From Cranoglanis bouderius (taxonomy: Eukaryota; Chordata; Actinopteri; Siluriformes; Cranoglanididae): 64,000 nucleotides of DNA. Numbering within the stretch: position 1 is the first letter of the stretch; each line of letters starts with the position of its first letter. The DNA lies in the NCBI GenBank assembly GCA_023630585.1, contig CM042535.1, forward strand, positions 34,382,399 through 34,446,398, given 5' to 3'. Made by a program: the position numbers and the translations under genes. Below are positions 1-13,400 of the stretch, in pieces. The notes beneath the pieces are model-generated. The model did no database searches and had not been told where the DNA came from. It saw only the letters and a program-made list of their open reading frames with translations.

Positions 1-36
1 TTTTAAAATGTACTACTCAGACCTCTCAGAGAAAAG

Positions 37-645
37 ATGCGGCTCTGCAGAAATCTCGCGATGTTTCTGCTGCTCATCTGGCACGCACCGTGCGACTCGG
101 CAGGTCGTGAAAAAGGGAGGGAAAGAAGGAAAGATGAAACAGAGAAAGGAGTCGCGTTCAAAGGGACATTCACTGGACGAGCCAGAGAGCGATGCACGTG
201 GACGGCAAGTGGAGAGAAGCACTACACGCTAAAAGTCACGTGCCTCGTCGAGAAGAAGGGGAAGCCTCACCACGAGTATACCTGTGAGTACACCGCCGAG
301 CCCGCGCTGTGCCCCCTGTTCGTCACGAGCACCAACGCCTTCTGGAAGCAGATTTCTCGCGCGCTCCAGCAGAAGAAGCGGCACCTGTGCAGGGCCGCTC
401 ACGAGCCGGTCAAAGCGCGCATGTGTAAAAGCGGACCTTGGGGCGCGCACTTCAGGCTCGTCAACCCAATGAAGGAAATCGCCATGACGACGCCCGCGTT
501 GAGGACGGGACCTTCGGAGGACACGCCCACAACGGTGTGCACGCAGAGCTCGGATCATCGAGAACTCGCGCAAGAAAAGTGTGGGAACGCGTGGGCGAGC
601 TTCTGCAACTTTCTGTTCAGTATGGTCCAGAGTAAAGATTGCTGA
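37..645 (+). CDS. fgfbp1: FGF-binding protein (FGFBP1/2 family), single exon
   Basis: Encodes a 202-residue secreted protein of the fibroblast growth factor binding protein family. These proteins bind FGFs and release them from heparan sulfate in the extracellular matrix (family knowledge). Seen directly: an N-terminal signal peptide with hydrophobic core AMFLLLIWH ending near residue 22, a basic stretch (GREKGRERRKDETEK), then exactly ten cysteines, the number expected for five disulfides in this family. Family landmarks are FWKQISRAL (YWKQVARNL in human FGFBP1), VKARMCK, and a C-terminal block CGNAWASFCNFLFSMVQ followed by a final Cys, which resembles FGFBP1 more than FGFBP2. The whole coding sequence lies in one exon, as in other FGFBP genes; the Met at 37 directly precedes the signal peptide. 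A 5' UTR exon could lie left of the window. Family is firm; the choice of paralogue 1 over 2 is inference. Confidence 0.88.
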   Translation: MRLCRNLAMFLLLIWHAPCDSAGREKGRERRKDETEKGVAFKGTFTGRARERCTWTASGEKHYTLKVTCLVEKKGKPHHEYTCEYTAEPALCPLFVTSTNAFWKQISRALQQKKRHLCRAAHEPVKARMCKSGPWGAHFRLVNPMKEIAMTTPALRTGPSEDTPTTVCTQSSDHRELAQEKCGNAWASFCNFLFSMVQSKDC

Positions 646-666
646 GCTCGTGCGCGTGCGCGCGTG

Positions 667-1085
667 TGTGTGTTTACATATTGTTGGAAACCAAATGTCC
701 CTATAAGTAATATCTTCTGTTCCCCACTAGGTAAACGTCCTTGGTTGTTTTGTTTGTTTTTTTTTTACAAGAAATACACCTTTATATAAAAAAATAATAA
801 TAATAACAATAACATCCTAAAAAAAGTCAAGATGTTAATGAGGTTAAAGTTATGGTTAGGTTTACATGTAGTTATAGCATCAAATGTACGTGTGTGTGTG
901 TGTGTGTGTGTGTGTGTTTATATATTGTTGGGAACCAAATGTCCCTACAAGGAATATCTGACTATTTTGACCTTCTGGGGACATTTAGCTGTTCCCCATT
1001 TAGCCCCATGTTTGTTTGTTTGTTTTTGGGTTTTTTTTACAAGAACTACAGATTTAATTTTATATATATACATATATACACTGAC
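667..1085. repeat. Tandem pair of a ~130-180-bp fish repeat with (GT)14 between
   Basis: The block beginning near 667 (ATATTGTTGGAAACCAAATG) recurs near 918 (ATATTGTTGGGAACCAAATG). Each continues through a 'GTCCCTA-AAG-AATATCT' segment, a T-rich GTTTGTTT stretch and 'ACAAGAA-TACA'. A (GT)14 microsatellite lies at 890-917. This is probably a local duplication of a dispersed repeat in the FGFBP 3' flank or 3' UTR. No coding potential beyond chance frames. Confidence 0.6.
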
Positions 1086-1464
1086 CTCGTGGGGACATTG
1101 GGCTCGGCGTCCTACGAGAATGTATGTTTTCCCTTTACAAAAACAGCGTTTATTTGTAAAAACTAAAACAGTCAAAAGATTTCTTTGGTGAACTGAGAAT
1201 AGAATAGGTTAATAGGGTTAGTGGTTAGAGGTGTAACAGTATTTAGCTACAGTAATAACAAGTACAAAACAAAAAATACCTAACAATGATATTAATACAA
1301 GACTGTGTGTAAATATACCAGCACACATCTTTATGTGTGGGGATCCTGAGGCCAAATACTTCTGACTGATATTTATATATAAATATGCATATATTTATAT
1401 GATTTTTTTTTTCATTTATCCATATTCACTTATTCTTAAAGTTTATTTGACCTGTGTATCCTTC

Positions 1465-1470
1465 AATAAA
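1465..1470 (+). other. Possible polyadenylation signal of the FGFBP gene
   Basis: AATAAA about 820 bases after the FGFBP stop codon, followed at once by a run of A. It is the first exact AATAAA I find downstream. The A-run makes it equally possible that this is the tail of a retroposed repeat. Confidence 0.3.
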
Positions 1471-3161
1471 AAAAAAAAAGTTGAACCATTTTATGTGTGA
1501 GGTTGGCTTTGTTAATTTTCTTGACACAAAGAAACATTTTCCACTGAGAGGATTATAGATTAATAATAATATAACAGGAATAGTGCTATGAATAAGTAAT
1601 ACCATACATTTGTGTAAAAAAAATAGACATTAAAAAAAAAAAATCAGGACTTGGGTTCTAACTTCCTTCTTCTGTTTTGTCAAATAGAGCTTTCAGATAA
1701 GAATCTGTTATCTGCAGTCACTAGCATGAGGAGGCGGTAAGCAAACCATTCATCAAACTGTGTGTGTGTGTGTGTGTGTTGTGTAACATCGGGTGTAGCT
1801 CACCCAATTCCATTTTGATTTCCGTCTTGCGGGCCGTCAACTTATTCACATAAGGAATACACAAACACACACCTTTTGTCAAAGGCAGGCGAGCACTCAG
1901 GTGCAGCACGTGTATGACATGATGGTTTCTAAAAGCCTCGACATAAAGATACAGTCAACTTTTTGTCATCTTTTAGTTCGTGGTTGTTTATGTTCATGAC
2001 TTAAAATCTATTATTTTGGACGTGTTTCTTTTGGGGCTTGGGTGTTATGTTTAAGTGTTGTGGAGAAAAATATTTTTTAAAAATTGTGATGACAAAATTG
2101 TAGTTGTAGATAATTGTGGCAAATGTAATTAGGGCAAATTAAAAAAATTAAAAAAAATTGCCATGGGCAGCTCAACTGAGCAATCAATGGAGGAGCATGT
2201 AGCTTCTCATCAGAAAAAATATCTACAATGATAAACAGGCTATGACTCAGAAATTGTGTGGAAATTAACCCATTGTATTTAATTAACCATTCACTTCCTT
2301 TCCTGCTCCAGATAAGTGAATGAAAATACATTTACAAGGTGTGTTGTTATAATTTTAAGTCTCTTTGTTGCAGCTTGCATTTGGAGCTCGCAGAATTGGA
2401 CAGAATTATTAGGTTGGTGTACTTATGTGTAATGGAAGAAGGCCATCTCACCACACCTTTATTTTACAAGGAAGTCAACCTGGAATTTTTTAACAGTGAC
2501 ATAAGTCATCTGTTTTAAACATTAAAAAAAATTTTTTTTTAATATATCATCTATGTCAGTATCCCCTGTTATAAAATCCAACCACACAAAACTTGATGGA
2601 TTTCAAAGATTTTAGTTTCATACACATTTCCTGCACTTTAATGATTTAACTTTTAATGCAAATTCTTGTACATGAAACAAGGTTGGTTTTAAATACAGCT
2701 AAGATTTTGATGTCAGTTACAACAGATTCTTACTACCATTCTAGCTCAGGGAATGTAAAAATAGGCATTTAGAAAGAGAATAAGAGATAAGATTTTATAG
2801 TGTAGTCAATGTTTTAAAAAAACAAATATTTACACTTATACCAGCTTCATTACTGAAAATATTTCAGTTCAATTTTTATACCAATGAGTATTTGCATTAA
2901 CACAAAATGAAGTCCTTTTTATATAAAAGAGGATGTGGAATACAATGAGAAACTGGATAGTCTAGATAATAATGCCATGCTGTCATGCAAAAAATAATAT
3001 TGTTATGTTGATAATAATAATAATATGAATATGATGACTATGGCTGCAGCATTATCAATAATATCAGCTTGTTTCAGTGCTTAATAGCAAGCATACCAAA
3101 ATATGATCACCACTGTACATTCACTAATGTCTGGTAAAGAACGTTTACAAGCTTTTTTTTT
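1471..3161. other. AT-rich intergenic stretch, nothing recognised
   Basis: No gene-like frame, no RNA gene. Only a (TG)10 tract at 1760-1779 and several A/T runs stand out. Confidence 0.6.
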
Positions 3162-3350
3162 TTTCATTCATTCATTCATTTTCAGTAACTGCTTTATCCT
3201 GGTCAGGGTCGCAGTGGATCCAGAGCCTGGATGTGAGTTGAGAAAAATAAAAACCCAACACTTAGGGGTAATTTAGTGTAGCCAGTTCGTCTTCCGGCAT
3301 GTTTTGGGGAGGTGGGAGGAAACCGAAGAACCCAGAGGATCTCCATCATG
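3162..3350 (-). repeat. Fragment of a common fish dispersed repeat
   Basis: The segment with 'GCTTTATCCTGGTCAGGGTC' followed by 'GGAGGTGGGAGGAAACC' is the decayed form of a family seen better at 7262-7660 and 15102-15341. The typical wording is a 'TTATCC...GGTCAGGG' end, then 'GGAGGAAACC(G)GAG' and 'ACCC'. Non-coding. The source element is not identified. Confidence 0.5.
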
Positions 3351-3457
3351 GACTAAAATCCCAGGATGTTTAAACGACTGAATCTTTTCGATTCAGTTTC
3401 GATGTCGAGTGGTGTAGTTATGGGAATTGAACATCATTTTAAAGTCTTAGAGACAGC

Positions 3458-3866
3458 GGCTACGTTTACATGCGCATAAAATTCCGTTTAAGGTCCATAT
3501 TCGGGTTGCACCCATATTCCAAATATGATGTTTATACGCGTACAGGCATCAGAATATTCCTGTATACATGGTTGTTGTAAGTGTGCCCGAGTTGCCATTC
3601 TTAAATACGTCGCCTACAGCTAAGCATCTGTTACACCCACAATTCCTTGCAGACTGAGCATGTGCATGTATCTTCTTTCAGTGGATTTACTGAATAAGGT
3701 GTTTACATGCAACAAATTTCCGATTAAAACAGGTATAATCCAGGGGTGGGAATCAGAATTTGGGGGAATCAGAATATTGTCTTAACCTGAATCTGGCAGT
3801 CGGATACTAAATAGAATATTGCCAAATTCCAAATAATAGTAATAATATATGTATGTAAACATAGCC
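3458..3866. mobile_element. MITE with short terminal inverted repeats
   Basis: Left end GGCTACGTTTACATGCGCA and right end GTATGTAAACATAGCC pair as an imperfect inverted repeat of about 16 bp, 409 bp apart. The interior is non-coding and contains further internal repeats (CAGAATATT and related). Size and structure fit a non-autonomous DNA transposon. I could not settle the target-site duplication, so the superfamily is left open. Confidence 0.6.
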
Positions 3867-6800
3867 ATTGACAGATATTGTGTAATCCACAGATGGCAAA
3901 AGCAAGCAAGTAGTGCACAGGTATGATTTGACTGTTAAGGAACTATTTGTTTTTCCTCCAATCTTGCTGCAGTTCCAACTTGTCTACACCCCCTGTTTAT
4001 TGTGTGCACCTGTGTTTAGTTGTCTCAATTCTGTCTCATTCTGATGTTACCCTAGAATAAGATTTTCCTCCCATTCTGGTGTGAGTAAATCTTAAATCTT
4101 CATCCGCCCGTGAGACGTTCTACTTGTTATGTTCTTTTTAGTAAACTGTAATCTGCCTTTTCTTTTCTTGAGACTTACCAGTTGTTTCTTATGCTAAGAC
4201 TTCTGCACTTGTGACACACCTCCTGCTGTTATGGATAGTCCTGCATGGCTACCCTAAAGATTTGCACTTCCCAAAAACTGTTTATGTGCAAGCCTCACCT
4301 TTGATTTAGTGGATAATCTCACCTGGATACTGTAGCTTTGTACATAAGAACTATAGCTGTTATCATAATGACTGTGCTCATTCCAGGACACTTATTCACA
4401 ACATGACTGGTTTATCAAAGGGCACCATATTCACACGCTCATACACACCTACGAGGAATTTATCTTAGCCAATCCATATACCCGCATATTTTTTGGAGGT
4501 GGGAGGAAACTGGAGAAACTGGAGGAAATTCACATAAACAATGAGGGAACGTGCAAAACTCCATGCAGACAGTAACCCAAGCTTTGATGGCCTTGTATTA
4601 ACTTCACATCGAAGAGGCAAATACCACTGTAGTCCACTCTAGACATTTTGTTAGCACTCTTGTATATAGAGTGTGCCCAGCCATTCCAGGGCAGTATGTA
4701 CACACTCATTCACACCTATGGCCACTATAGCATTGCCAATCTGCATGTTTTAGGACAGAGGGAGGTAACTGGAGAATCTTGGAGCTGTGAAGCAGCAATG
4801 CTACCCATTGTGCCACTGTGCTCTAACATTCAATAAAAGCCATAGTGCATTAACTAGTGTGTGTTGGAAAATACAGGTCTATTTATGTAGTATTTCATAT
4901 ATGGTAATACTTGCAATTATTTATTCTGTCATAGCATACACATGTTTATGTGTGTGACTATTAGCATTCTGTCAGTCTCAGGACCATGTTTGTACATGCA
5001 CCGATCTCCACATGGGCTTCCAGACAAAAGATCAAAGGCAGCGCTTCTAGGAAGGGGAGTGGGTGGAGACAGATACATTCCTTTGACTCACTCACACATG
5101 CAATACTCTAAAGGTAACATTTCCTTGGTATGTACAATAAATACGTTATGACAATAGTTGACCTTAAAATGGGATCAGTCCATTGACAAATTCAAGACAA
5201 CTTACAGTTGCTCGCACAAGAGATGACAAGCATCATGGACTCAACATTGTTATTCTTACCGTTACAGAGATAATTAAACATGACGAGGTGTTCTCCCAGA
5301 CACACCTGCCCACTAACACACACGTAGAAGAAGGCATGTGTATTGTTTGGGAAGTAGGGAGTTTCAGCTACATTATTTTGTTGTGTGGCTTGAGGTGGCC
5401 TGACATTCCCACCCCTTAAAAGCAACACTCTGATTGGTCAAGCCTACCCCTGCACACCACCCACACTTAATGGTCAAACATCTGCCCCATTGTTCTCCAT
5501 ACTTGCTGAGGGGTAACTATCTATATACACTCCTGGAACTAGGTCAAGAAGAACTTCTAAGAACATTCACTAAAAACATTCATGCATGGCTTCAAACAAG
5601 CACAAATTCTTGGGCAAAAGCATTGAATTAAATAGCTACATTTGGGCATTTGCTGCAATATGAATAATAATGCTCGTTACTTCATATTCCATACAGACAG
5701 TAACACAAGCTCAGGATCGAACCGCGAACACTAGAGCTGTGATACTCAACATCTAACCCAATCAGTCCTGATCACACTTTTAACTTAACCAGCTAGGCAA
5801 TCAATAACAATACCAAGGGAAAAAATGTAACAAGCTACCCAGCTTTATATGTGTTAGTAAATTTTTAGTTCAAGAATAAAAGTCTTCATTTTTAAAATTT
5901 TACATTTAAAAAATAGGTTACCAAAAACATGTATTCATTGCCATGTCAGCTGCTCATAAACATTGCTAAACATTAGATGTTTGAAAGACTTCTGTTCATC
6001 GCTATAAAAGTGCATCCTCTGCAGCTGTGGTGTGATCCTGTTGTTCTCCAGACAGGTCCGTGCAAGATGAGCTGCATACACCTACGTAGTTCTACATATA
6101 ATACTGAATCTGGTTCCTTACAGATACAATAGTTTGGGCATTTTGATTTGTTTGATTAAAAATGAATGTTGAACTGGTTTTGTAAAAAGGAGAAAAGGTG
6201 ATGTGTGTGTTTTGTTGTGCTACAGCACAGAAGTGGCTTATTTTGAAAAGAAAGAAAAAAAAAAAAAAAAACCTAAGTTAATGCCATGCTACTAAAAATG
6301 CAGTTAAGCTACTAGCATTAATTGTAGTAAAAAATAAAGCATAGATTCTCAACCTTGTGGTCATGACTCCATGTGTCCACATGGTTATACTTCATTACAA
6401 AACATATTCTGTGAAACACTTCAGAACCCAATGTTAGGTCACGCTTGGATAAAGTGTATATTGAGGATGCTTGGTATCACGTGTTGGTGGTGTGTTGTCT
6501 TATTTGTACTGAAAAAAGAATTCTTTGTTCAGATATAAAACGAATTGTTTTCATTTATCAGCAATAATCATTAAATTCATACCCTTTTTATTTCTAGTCC
6601 ATTATTCGACTCTTTTAAATACAATACAGGGTTGCATGGTGGTGGTAGCATTGCCATCTCACAGCTCCAGAGTCCCTGGTTTGATTCTGAGCTCAGGTGC
6701 TCTGCTGTGTTCTCCCTTTGTCCATCTAGGTTTCCTCTGGGTTCTCTGGTTTCCTTCCACTTCGAAATACATGCTGGTAGGAGGATTGGCTACTCTAAAT

Positions 6801-7261
6801 TGCCAAAATGCATAAATATGTATGCATTAGAGGTGTAGTCCAATGTCTGTGTCTGTATCTGTTTAGTACTCCAAATATCATATATGTACCTGTATACCGA
6901 TTTAAGCCCAAAGTGGGTGTGGCCTAAACCAGAAGATTTTAAAATTAAATATGAACCCTACCTTTATGCCCCCACAAATACTGGAAAATGCTGAAAAAAC
7001 ACAGAGGTAGAAATGCCAGCACTGTCTGTGTATTCTGGCTCTGACAGTTCCTCATCACTCCAGTTCATAATTGGTCTCAAATAGACACGAGATTGTTTGG
7101 TTTTTTTTTTTTTAACCCAGAGTATGCAGCTATTATTTTTTATAAACAGGCAGATACTATGTAAGTCCATGTTTGCGTTAATAGATGGGGTCTTTGTTTG
7201 TGCTGCTTGCCCAAATGAAAGTAAAAACCTTTTTTGCTGTGTCCCATTGCACACCTCTATC
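3867..7261. other. Intergenic, with degraded repeat fragments
   Basis: No gene recognised. Weak copies of the 'GGAGGTGGGAGGAAAC' repeat family occur around 4380-4580 and 4670-4830, and an opposite-strand copy around 6630-6830 ('GGTTTGATTCTGAGCTCAGG...GTTTCCTCTGGGTTCTC'). A short A-tract lies at 6254-6271 and a T-tract at 7102-7113. All longer frames here are composition artefacts. Confidence 0.5.
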
Positions 7262-7660
7262 CATCCATCCCTCCATTTTCTATACCACATACCCTACGAT
7301 CCTATCCGCAGAGGCTTAGTGGTGAACATGTTTGCCTCTGCCTCCAGGGCTGGGGGTTTGATTCCCGCCTCCGCCCTGTGTGCATGGGGTTTGCATGTTC
7401 TCCCCATGCTTCGGGGGTTTCGTCTGAGTACTCCGGTTTCCTCCCCAAGTCCAAAGACATGCATTGAAGGCTAATTGGCATTTCCAAATTGTCCGTAGTG
7501 TGTGAATGTGTGTGCGATTGTGCCCAGTGATGGGTTGGAACGCTGTCTAAGGTGTCCCCTGCCTCGTGCCCTGAGTCCCCTGGGATAGGCTCAAGGCTCC
7601 ATGTGACTCTGTGTAGGATAAGTGGTACAGAAAATGGGTGGAAGGATTGGCTTAGAATGT
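7262..7660 (+). repeat. Near full-length copy of dispersed repeat
   Basis: About 400 bp opening with 'CCATCCATCCCTCCATTTTC', running through 'GGTTTGATTCCCGCCTCC', 'CTCCGGTTTCCTCCCC', 'CAAAGACATGCATTGAAGGC', 'TGTGCCCAGTGATGGGTTGG' and ending 'AGGATAAGTGGTACAGAAAA'. The ends mirror each other (CCATTTTCTATACCAC at the left, GTGGTACAGAAAATGG at the right), so it has imperfect inverted termini. The best other copy is the reverse-oriented one at 15102-15341, with fragments at 3162 and 49806. Confidence 0.65.
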
Positions 7661-7810
7661 GGTGCCTTGAGATTGAATGGCGTCTCCTCAAAAGTTTGTT
7701 CCTACCTCATGCCTGACCAGGATGAAGCAGTTAGTGAACATGAATGAATAGTATAACACATTTACCTTTACTTGTGGCTAGGGTACTGAGTGGTACATGT
7801 TTGTTTTAGT

Positions 7811-8324
7811 ATGCTTTTGTATGTGGACACCTGACTATCACATCCATATGTGCCCATTCCAAAACCATGAGCATTAACACAGAGTTGGTTCCCCCTTTGC
7901 TGTTATAATAACCTCCACTCTTCTGGGAAGGGCTTTCACTAGATTTTGGAGCTGTGAGGATTTGCAATCATTCAGCCACAAGAGCATTAGTGAAGTCAGG
8001 CACTGATGTTGGGTGAGGAGGTCTGGAGTGCAGTCAGTGCTTCAGTTCATCCCAAAGATGTTCAGTGGGGTCGAGGTCAGGGCTCTGTGCAGGACACTCG
8101 AATTCTGCCACTCCAACCTTGGCAAACCATCTCACTTTGAGCACAGGGGCATTGTCATGCTGGAACAGGTTTGGGCCTCTTAGTTCCAGTGAAGAAGAAT
8201 TGTAATGCTACAGCATACAAAGACATTCTAGACAATTGTGTGCTTCCAACTTTGTGGCAACAGTTTTGGGAAGGTCCACATATGGGTGTGACAGTCAGGT
8301 GTGGAAATACTTTTGGCCTAAGTG
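7811..8324. mobile_element. Non-autonomous DNA transposon with ~30-bp inverted repeats
   Basis: Left end 'TATGTGGACACCTGACTATC' continues 'ACATCCATATGTG'. Right end read in reverse is 'AGTATTTCCACACCTGACTG' continuing 'TCACACCCATATGTG'. The interior ('AGATGTTCAGTGGGGTCGAG', 'GGCATTGTCATGCTGGAACA') resembles antisense Tc1-type transposase sequence ('ENLWR' and 'QDNDP' regions), but no frame is open. This is inferred to be a decayed Tc1-like derivative. Confidence 0.6.
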
Positions 8325-10010
8325 TGTCTTTAACCTGGGAAGGTGCATGCAGTATACTTTTAAAGTTTTACTCTAAAGGTATAAGAGTGGTCTAAGGTCA
8401 AAGGATAAGATGCATTTTATCAACATTTTAAACTAAAATATACATATCATCATAATGACAAGGAAAGGTGTGGTTCAGTGCTGTTCATATCTCTTAATGT
8501 AAACACAATGGACAATTTTGTGTCCTAAAAAACACCACACGTATAAGGATTACGTCAACTTGAATCAGGGTTCGAGTCTCCAAAACTGGATTGGACTGTG
8601 GCACTACTAGTTCTCTAACGCCATCTACTGGTGCAATGACATGCAGATAATAAAATAGAAAGTCATAATAATATGTTTGACTTAATTTTGACTTACTGTG
8701 TCATATTTGATCACATGTTTTTACCTCTGAAAGACCCAAGTGCTAGAGCAGTAGCTTGCATTCTTGTGTAGGACCCTTGAAATAGACCATGCCACACCGA
8801 CTTCCTCCACAAGTCTGACCGCAAATCACATCTCTGAGAGGTCTATTGCTCCTATGTACTTTATGCAGAAGTAATAAGTCATATCAAACTCATATTGATT
8901 CGATTTTGACCAAATTCCTTTAGAACTACTGTGTGACTATGAAGGCAACATAGTCCCATAATTATTATACTTAGTTTGTAGACTGCTTGTCTATAGGTCT
9001 ATATAATTTCGTGGTGGCTGCATAACTACAGGGCAAATTTCCATTCACGCATTCATTCACTCATTTATCATTGCATGCATACTGTAACATGTAGTAGTAG
9101 TAGTGGTAATAATAATAATAATAATAATAGTAAATATGGCCACAAGCAGTGATTATTGGGGTCCAAGCACCATAGCATTTGTGCAATATTGCTGACATTA
9201 TGAATGGTTATTATTCAAAATTCCTAATTATTTCAGAAGGACTTGCAAAGCCATCTAAAAGTGAATGGACTTCCAAAAGTGAACAGTCCATTTCTGCAAA
9301 GGGAACAAAAACTGGGTTTGGAAGTCTGATGCTCTACGCCATGAGCTTCAGGAAACATTAAGGAGAATGTAAGCTTCTGGGCTTTTGGCTGATGGGGTCA
9401 AAATAGTATTAAATAATCAATGTACAGTTGAAAAAATAATACATACTGGCAAGGTTGTAATTTGGACAGAGGTCAAAGAGGTTTTCTGCAATTACCATTT
9501 GGATTTGTGGAACAATGCACTTGTAAAAGGGTATGAATTTCATCAGCATGTGAGGCTTGAACCCATGGCTTTTCTGATTGGAATGGACACAGAATAGCAC
9601 TCATCATTAGTTTCTTTCCTAAGTTTGTCTGTAGCTTAAAAAAAAAAAAAAGTAAACTCAATTTGTCAGTGATTATTTGAATGGACAGGCATTTGTGTGG
9701 CTTTATTACTAATTTACTACATGAATTAATCATCACTTGTCTCAGATATTATTCGTTTGTAAACATTAAGGAGTGACAACACTTATGGTTGGGAGCCGCA
9801 CAAGGCTGTTAACATATGAGGCCAGAATTCTGCTCAGTCAACAGTGTATTCCACCCAACCCAAAGAAAAAAGGATGTTATGTTTCCCACTTCCTACTATT
9901 TTTATAATGCCCATAACATTTATTTATTAAAGCAGTATAAGAAATCATATAGCAATATTATCCACTTCATTGAGCTTTTGAGTATGTAGCGCCATTACGG
10001 AGACCTGCTT
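8325..10010. other. Gene-free stretch 3' of anxa5
   Basis: No convincing gene. Holds an (AAT)n tract at about 9104-9132 and a block around 8761-8940 that is related to 20930-21110 ('AAATCACATCTCTGAGAGGT' versus 'AGTCACATCTCTGACAGATC'), so a dispersed repeat is present. The remainder is AT-rich unique-looking sequence. Confidence 0.5.
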
Positions 10011-10016
10011 TTTATT
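10011..10016 (-). other. Candidate anxa5 polyadenylation signal
   Basis: AATAAA on the minus strand, about 220 bases past the anxa5 stop codon. Another AATAAA sits near 9919-9925. The distance is reasonable for a short 3' UTR, but no cleavage site can be proven. Confidence 0.45.
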
Positions 10017-10236
10017 TACTTTCTTTTACAAATTTTGGACCACTACACAATTACAAGCATGTGAAAAAAACTGTGATATTAAAACTGCCTTCATTATTGT
10101 GGATTATCAATGTAATGAGTTACTGAGCATCGCTGTTAGTAACCTGCACAAAGAATAAATATTTTCAGCAATTTGTTAAGTGTGAAATTGCCAGAATATT
10201 GAAGTGCAGTTCATGTTTGTAGGTCCAGGAGCGGGT

Positions 10237-10395
10237 TTAGGCATCATCGCCGCCACACAACAGAAGCAGGGTTTTACAATAATCACCAGAGGTATCACCC
10301 TGTAATAAAGAGTAACCAGAGAGGGAACGATATTGTTTATAAGTACTGGTGTACTGCAATTTAAACAATATCGCTTCAACATCAAATATGACAAA

Positions 10396-10430
<35 letters not shown>

Positions 10431-13400
10431 CTGAGTGTACGCACCTTAATCATTTTGTGCAGAGAAGTGGCAAACATCTTTCTGAACTCTGCACGTATAT
10501 CCAGCATGTCGATTTCGCTGCGGGACACCATGATCTCCATCAGCGCATTATCGTCAGTCCCTGCGCCCTGTGGAGAAGGCTGATTTGCATCAGCAACATG
10601 CTTTAAACATTAGCAAGTTGCTGATTGTTAAGGAGGTATATATGTTGAAATATCAACAATATATACAATTCCTTTTCTTGGGTGGCTATTTGGTATCAAA
10701 ATCGAAAAATTTAGATAGATTTCTTACTAAAAAAAAAAAGATCAGTCCGAAAGGTCAGACTTAAAATTAAGGACTAATAAAGGAGGTCAGGCTGTTTTTC
10801 TCTTTCACAGCTGCAGTTTTAAGAATGTTTGAATCAAACCCTGTTGCGTTTACCACACCGGCGCGTTTCGTTTGGGCAGAACACAGGATTTGCACTCGGC
10901 CCCTTCCTTCACGCCCCTCACCACATCAGACCCAACAGAAAACCAAAAGTAGTAATATCACTCCGATTCAGGTTGGGTTAACAGACAAATAGGAGAGAGA
11001 GCATCCAAATATTATTAAGAACATTTGAAGAAAACCTGTGTCAGTGAAACATAGAATTTCAGCACCACACACAGCGTATAGGTATTCAAGAGTATTCATA
11101 TACTGATACCCCATGTAGGGCCGTATTCAAAGTCGGCGACTTACACGGAGAGAGTTACTCATATTAAGAGTGGATTTACAGATATAAAATCACCTGCGTC
11201 CAATTTCCAAGGTTACCGGATTATTTTTGACTAGAAGCGTGCGAGACGAGGATTTTCAAGAGGGTCTAGACCACTGCCTTTAAACACAAGCACTTGTCTT
11301 TAAGCTGAGAAAAAAAAAATCGGGGGATAGAAAATGCAGACTGAAGAGGGGAGTTTGCATTTTTTTTTTTCTTTGTTGTGAAATGTAATATGTTCTAACT
11401 GACACTATAATATATATGGTAATATATATATTAATATAATATAATATACTATACGGTTTTTGGCAAACTCTGAATACGGCCCATAGAGTGTATGGCCTGA
11501 CTGATATAATGATTTTTCCAAACAAAATTTGCCAAATAAAATCTGATAATATTAAGATTCCACAGGACTTCTGCCATTCTGAGAGACTTTTGATCATATA
11601 AAATTATACTGGAAAATTTTAAGTCATTAAAATTGTTTTTTTTTTAAAAACAATTTATGTAATTTTATTAAAGTTATATAGCTTTTTAAATACTATATTA
11701 TTAATGGTAATATAATGTATTGGTAACAAAATGTTTACATCAGTCAGGCCATAATAGAGAGTGTATATCCCAGATGGAACTGCTTAAAAGAAGACATCGT
11801 CAAGAAAACTTAACAAACCATCAGAGAAAAAAGAGGGCTGTTTTTGAAAATGTAATCTTGCATGAAGCTACAATTTACCCCTTAAAGCCCCAAATAATTA
11901 TTCAGTTATATATCTTAAAGCACATAAAACTAATAGTTACAAGAGTGAGGACTGTATGTCTAGATCCAACAACCAGTCTTAGGAGGTTAAGGGGTTAAGG
12001 TAGAATATGTTAGCAAATTGTCCACAGTGCATTACTCTCACAGTCCCTCAGCCACTGAAACTACACCGTATAAACACCTGAAAAAATCAAGGACTTCTTA
12101 AAGTGGCTGATGTAGTAACAATGTTATCTGAGCATGAATTTCAGCATTTGGGATAAAGCCACACTTTTACCTGCATTGCTTGATGCAGACACTCAGCTAA
12201 ATAGGCAGGAACACTTCTGGCACACTTTACTGTAAGAGAGAAGAAACGCAAAAAAGAGAGCAAAAGTACACAATATGAGAGATGAGCGAGAAGGAGTAAG
12301 GGAGAAGTGAAAGCAGAGAGTATTTTAGGATGTGAATTAATAGTTTGTGTGTGTCTTACCCACAGCCAGCAGCACTTGTTGCAGGTGTCCAGAGGTTTCT
12401 CTCTTGATACTCTCTTCGATCTGAAATCCAGACAGCTTCATATACTCGGCAAACACTGCAAAAATGCAACACAAGCCATTGATTGATGAGGAGGACAGAA
12501 CAAGACCTAGCTATACTGGGGTGTAGGGGTATAACGCAATGACAGATTATCTGTATCTCTAGTACTCCAAATACTTGTAGCTGGATCTGGATGCAAACTC
12601 GCAGTGGGTGTGGCCTAAACCAAAGGGAGTTTTTTTATATTTATGTATTTAATATAAATTCTGCTGATATTCCCCTGGAAACTCTAGAAACTCAGTGGAA
12701 AAACCCAGAAGTAGAAGTGGCAGCACTGTCAACAAGGTCTATGAATACTGGCTCTGATAGTTCCTCAACCTCACCTAGTTCCTAAGTTCATGTTAATGAA
12801 TGCAGCCAGGATTGAAACGTCCTGGTACGCTGTAGAATTCTTGATGCCATCGGTTTTCACACGACGTGGCCCCTGGGCCACCAGACACAAAGCATCAATA
12901 ATGCTACATGACATTTAATGAAGGGCAGAGGTAGCTCAGTGGTTAAGACGTTGGGCTACTGATTGGAAAGTCGTGAGTTCAAATCCCAGCACCGCCAAAC
13001 TGCCACTATTGGGCCCTTGAGCAAGGCCCGTAACCCTCAACTCTTAAGCAAAAAAATGGCTTAAATGCAGAGAACAAATTCTGAGTATGGGTTACCATAC
13101 AGTGGCCTTCACCTGTCACTTTCACTTAACAGTGTGTTCGGGGCTTTTTCTTGTATTCAGTCCCCATTTTTCACCAAACACGGCAACAGTGCTCATTTTG
13201 ACACAAGACATGATTTCAACTGTAAAGTCAGCGATGTGTGATAAAGATGAGGCCCTGCCTTTTGTGAGGTGCTTCCAGACAGGACTTGTACTTAACTGTG
13301 CTTAATGGTGTTTTGAATTGGGTATATTTTTTAATATCCATTACTTGACTTGAACAGCAAGAAAATAAATCTAAATTTCTTAATATGATTTAAATACATT

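Noticed and set aside
229..573. Minus-strand 114-residue frame
   Set aside because: Antisense shadow of the FGFBP coding sequence.
12921..12995. tRNA-like sequence with A and B boxes
   Set aside because: It lacks a proper acceptor stem and continues into a SINE body, so it is a tRNA-derived SINE and not a tRNA gene.
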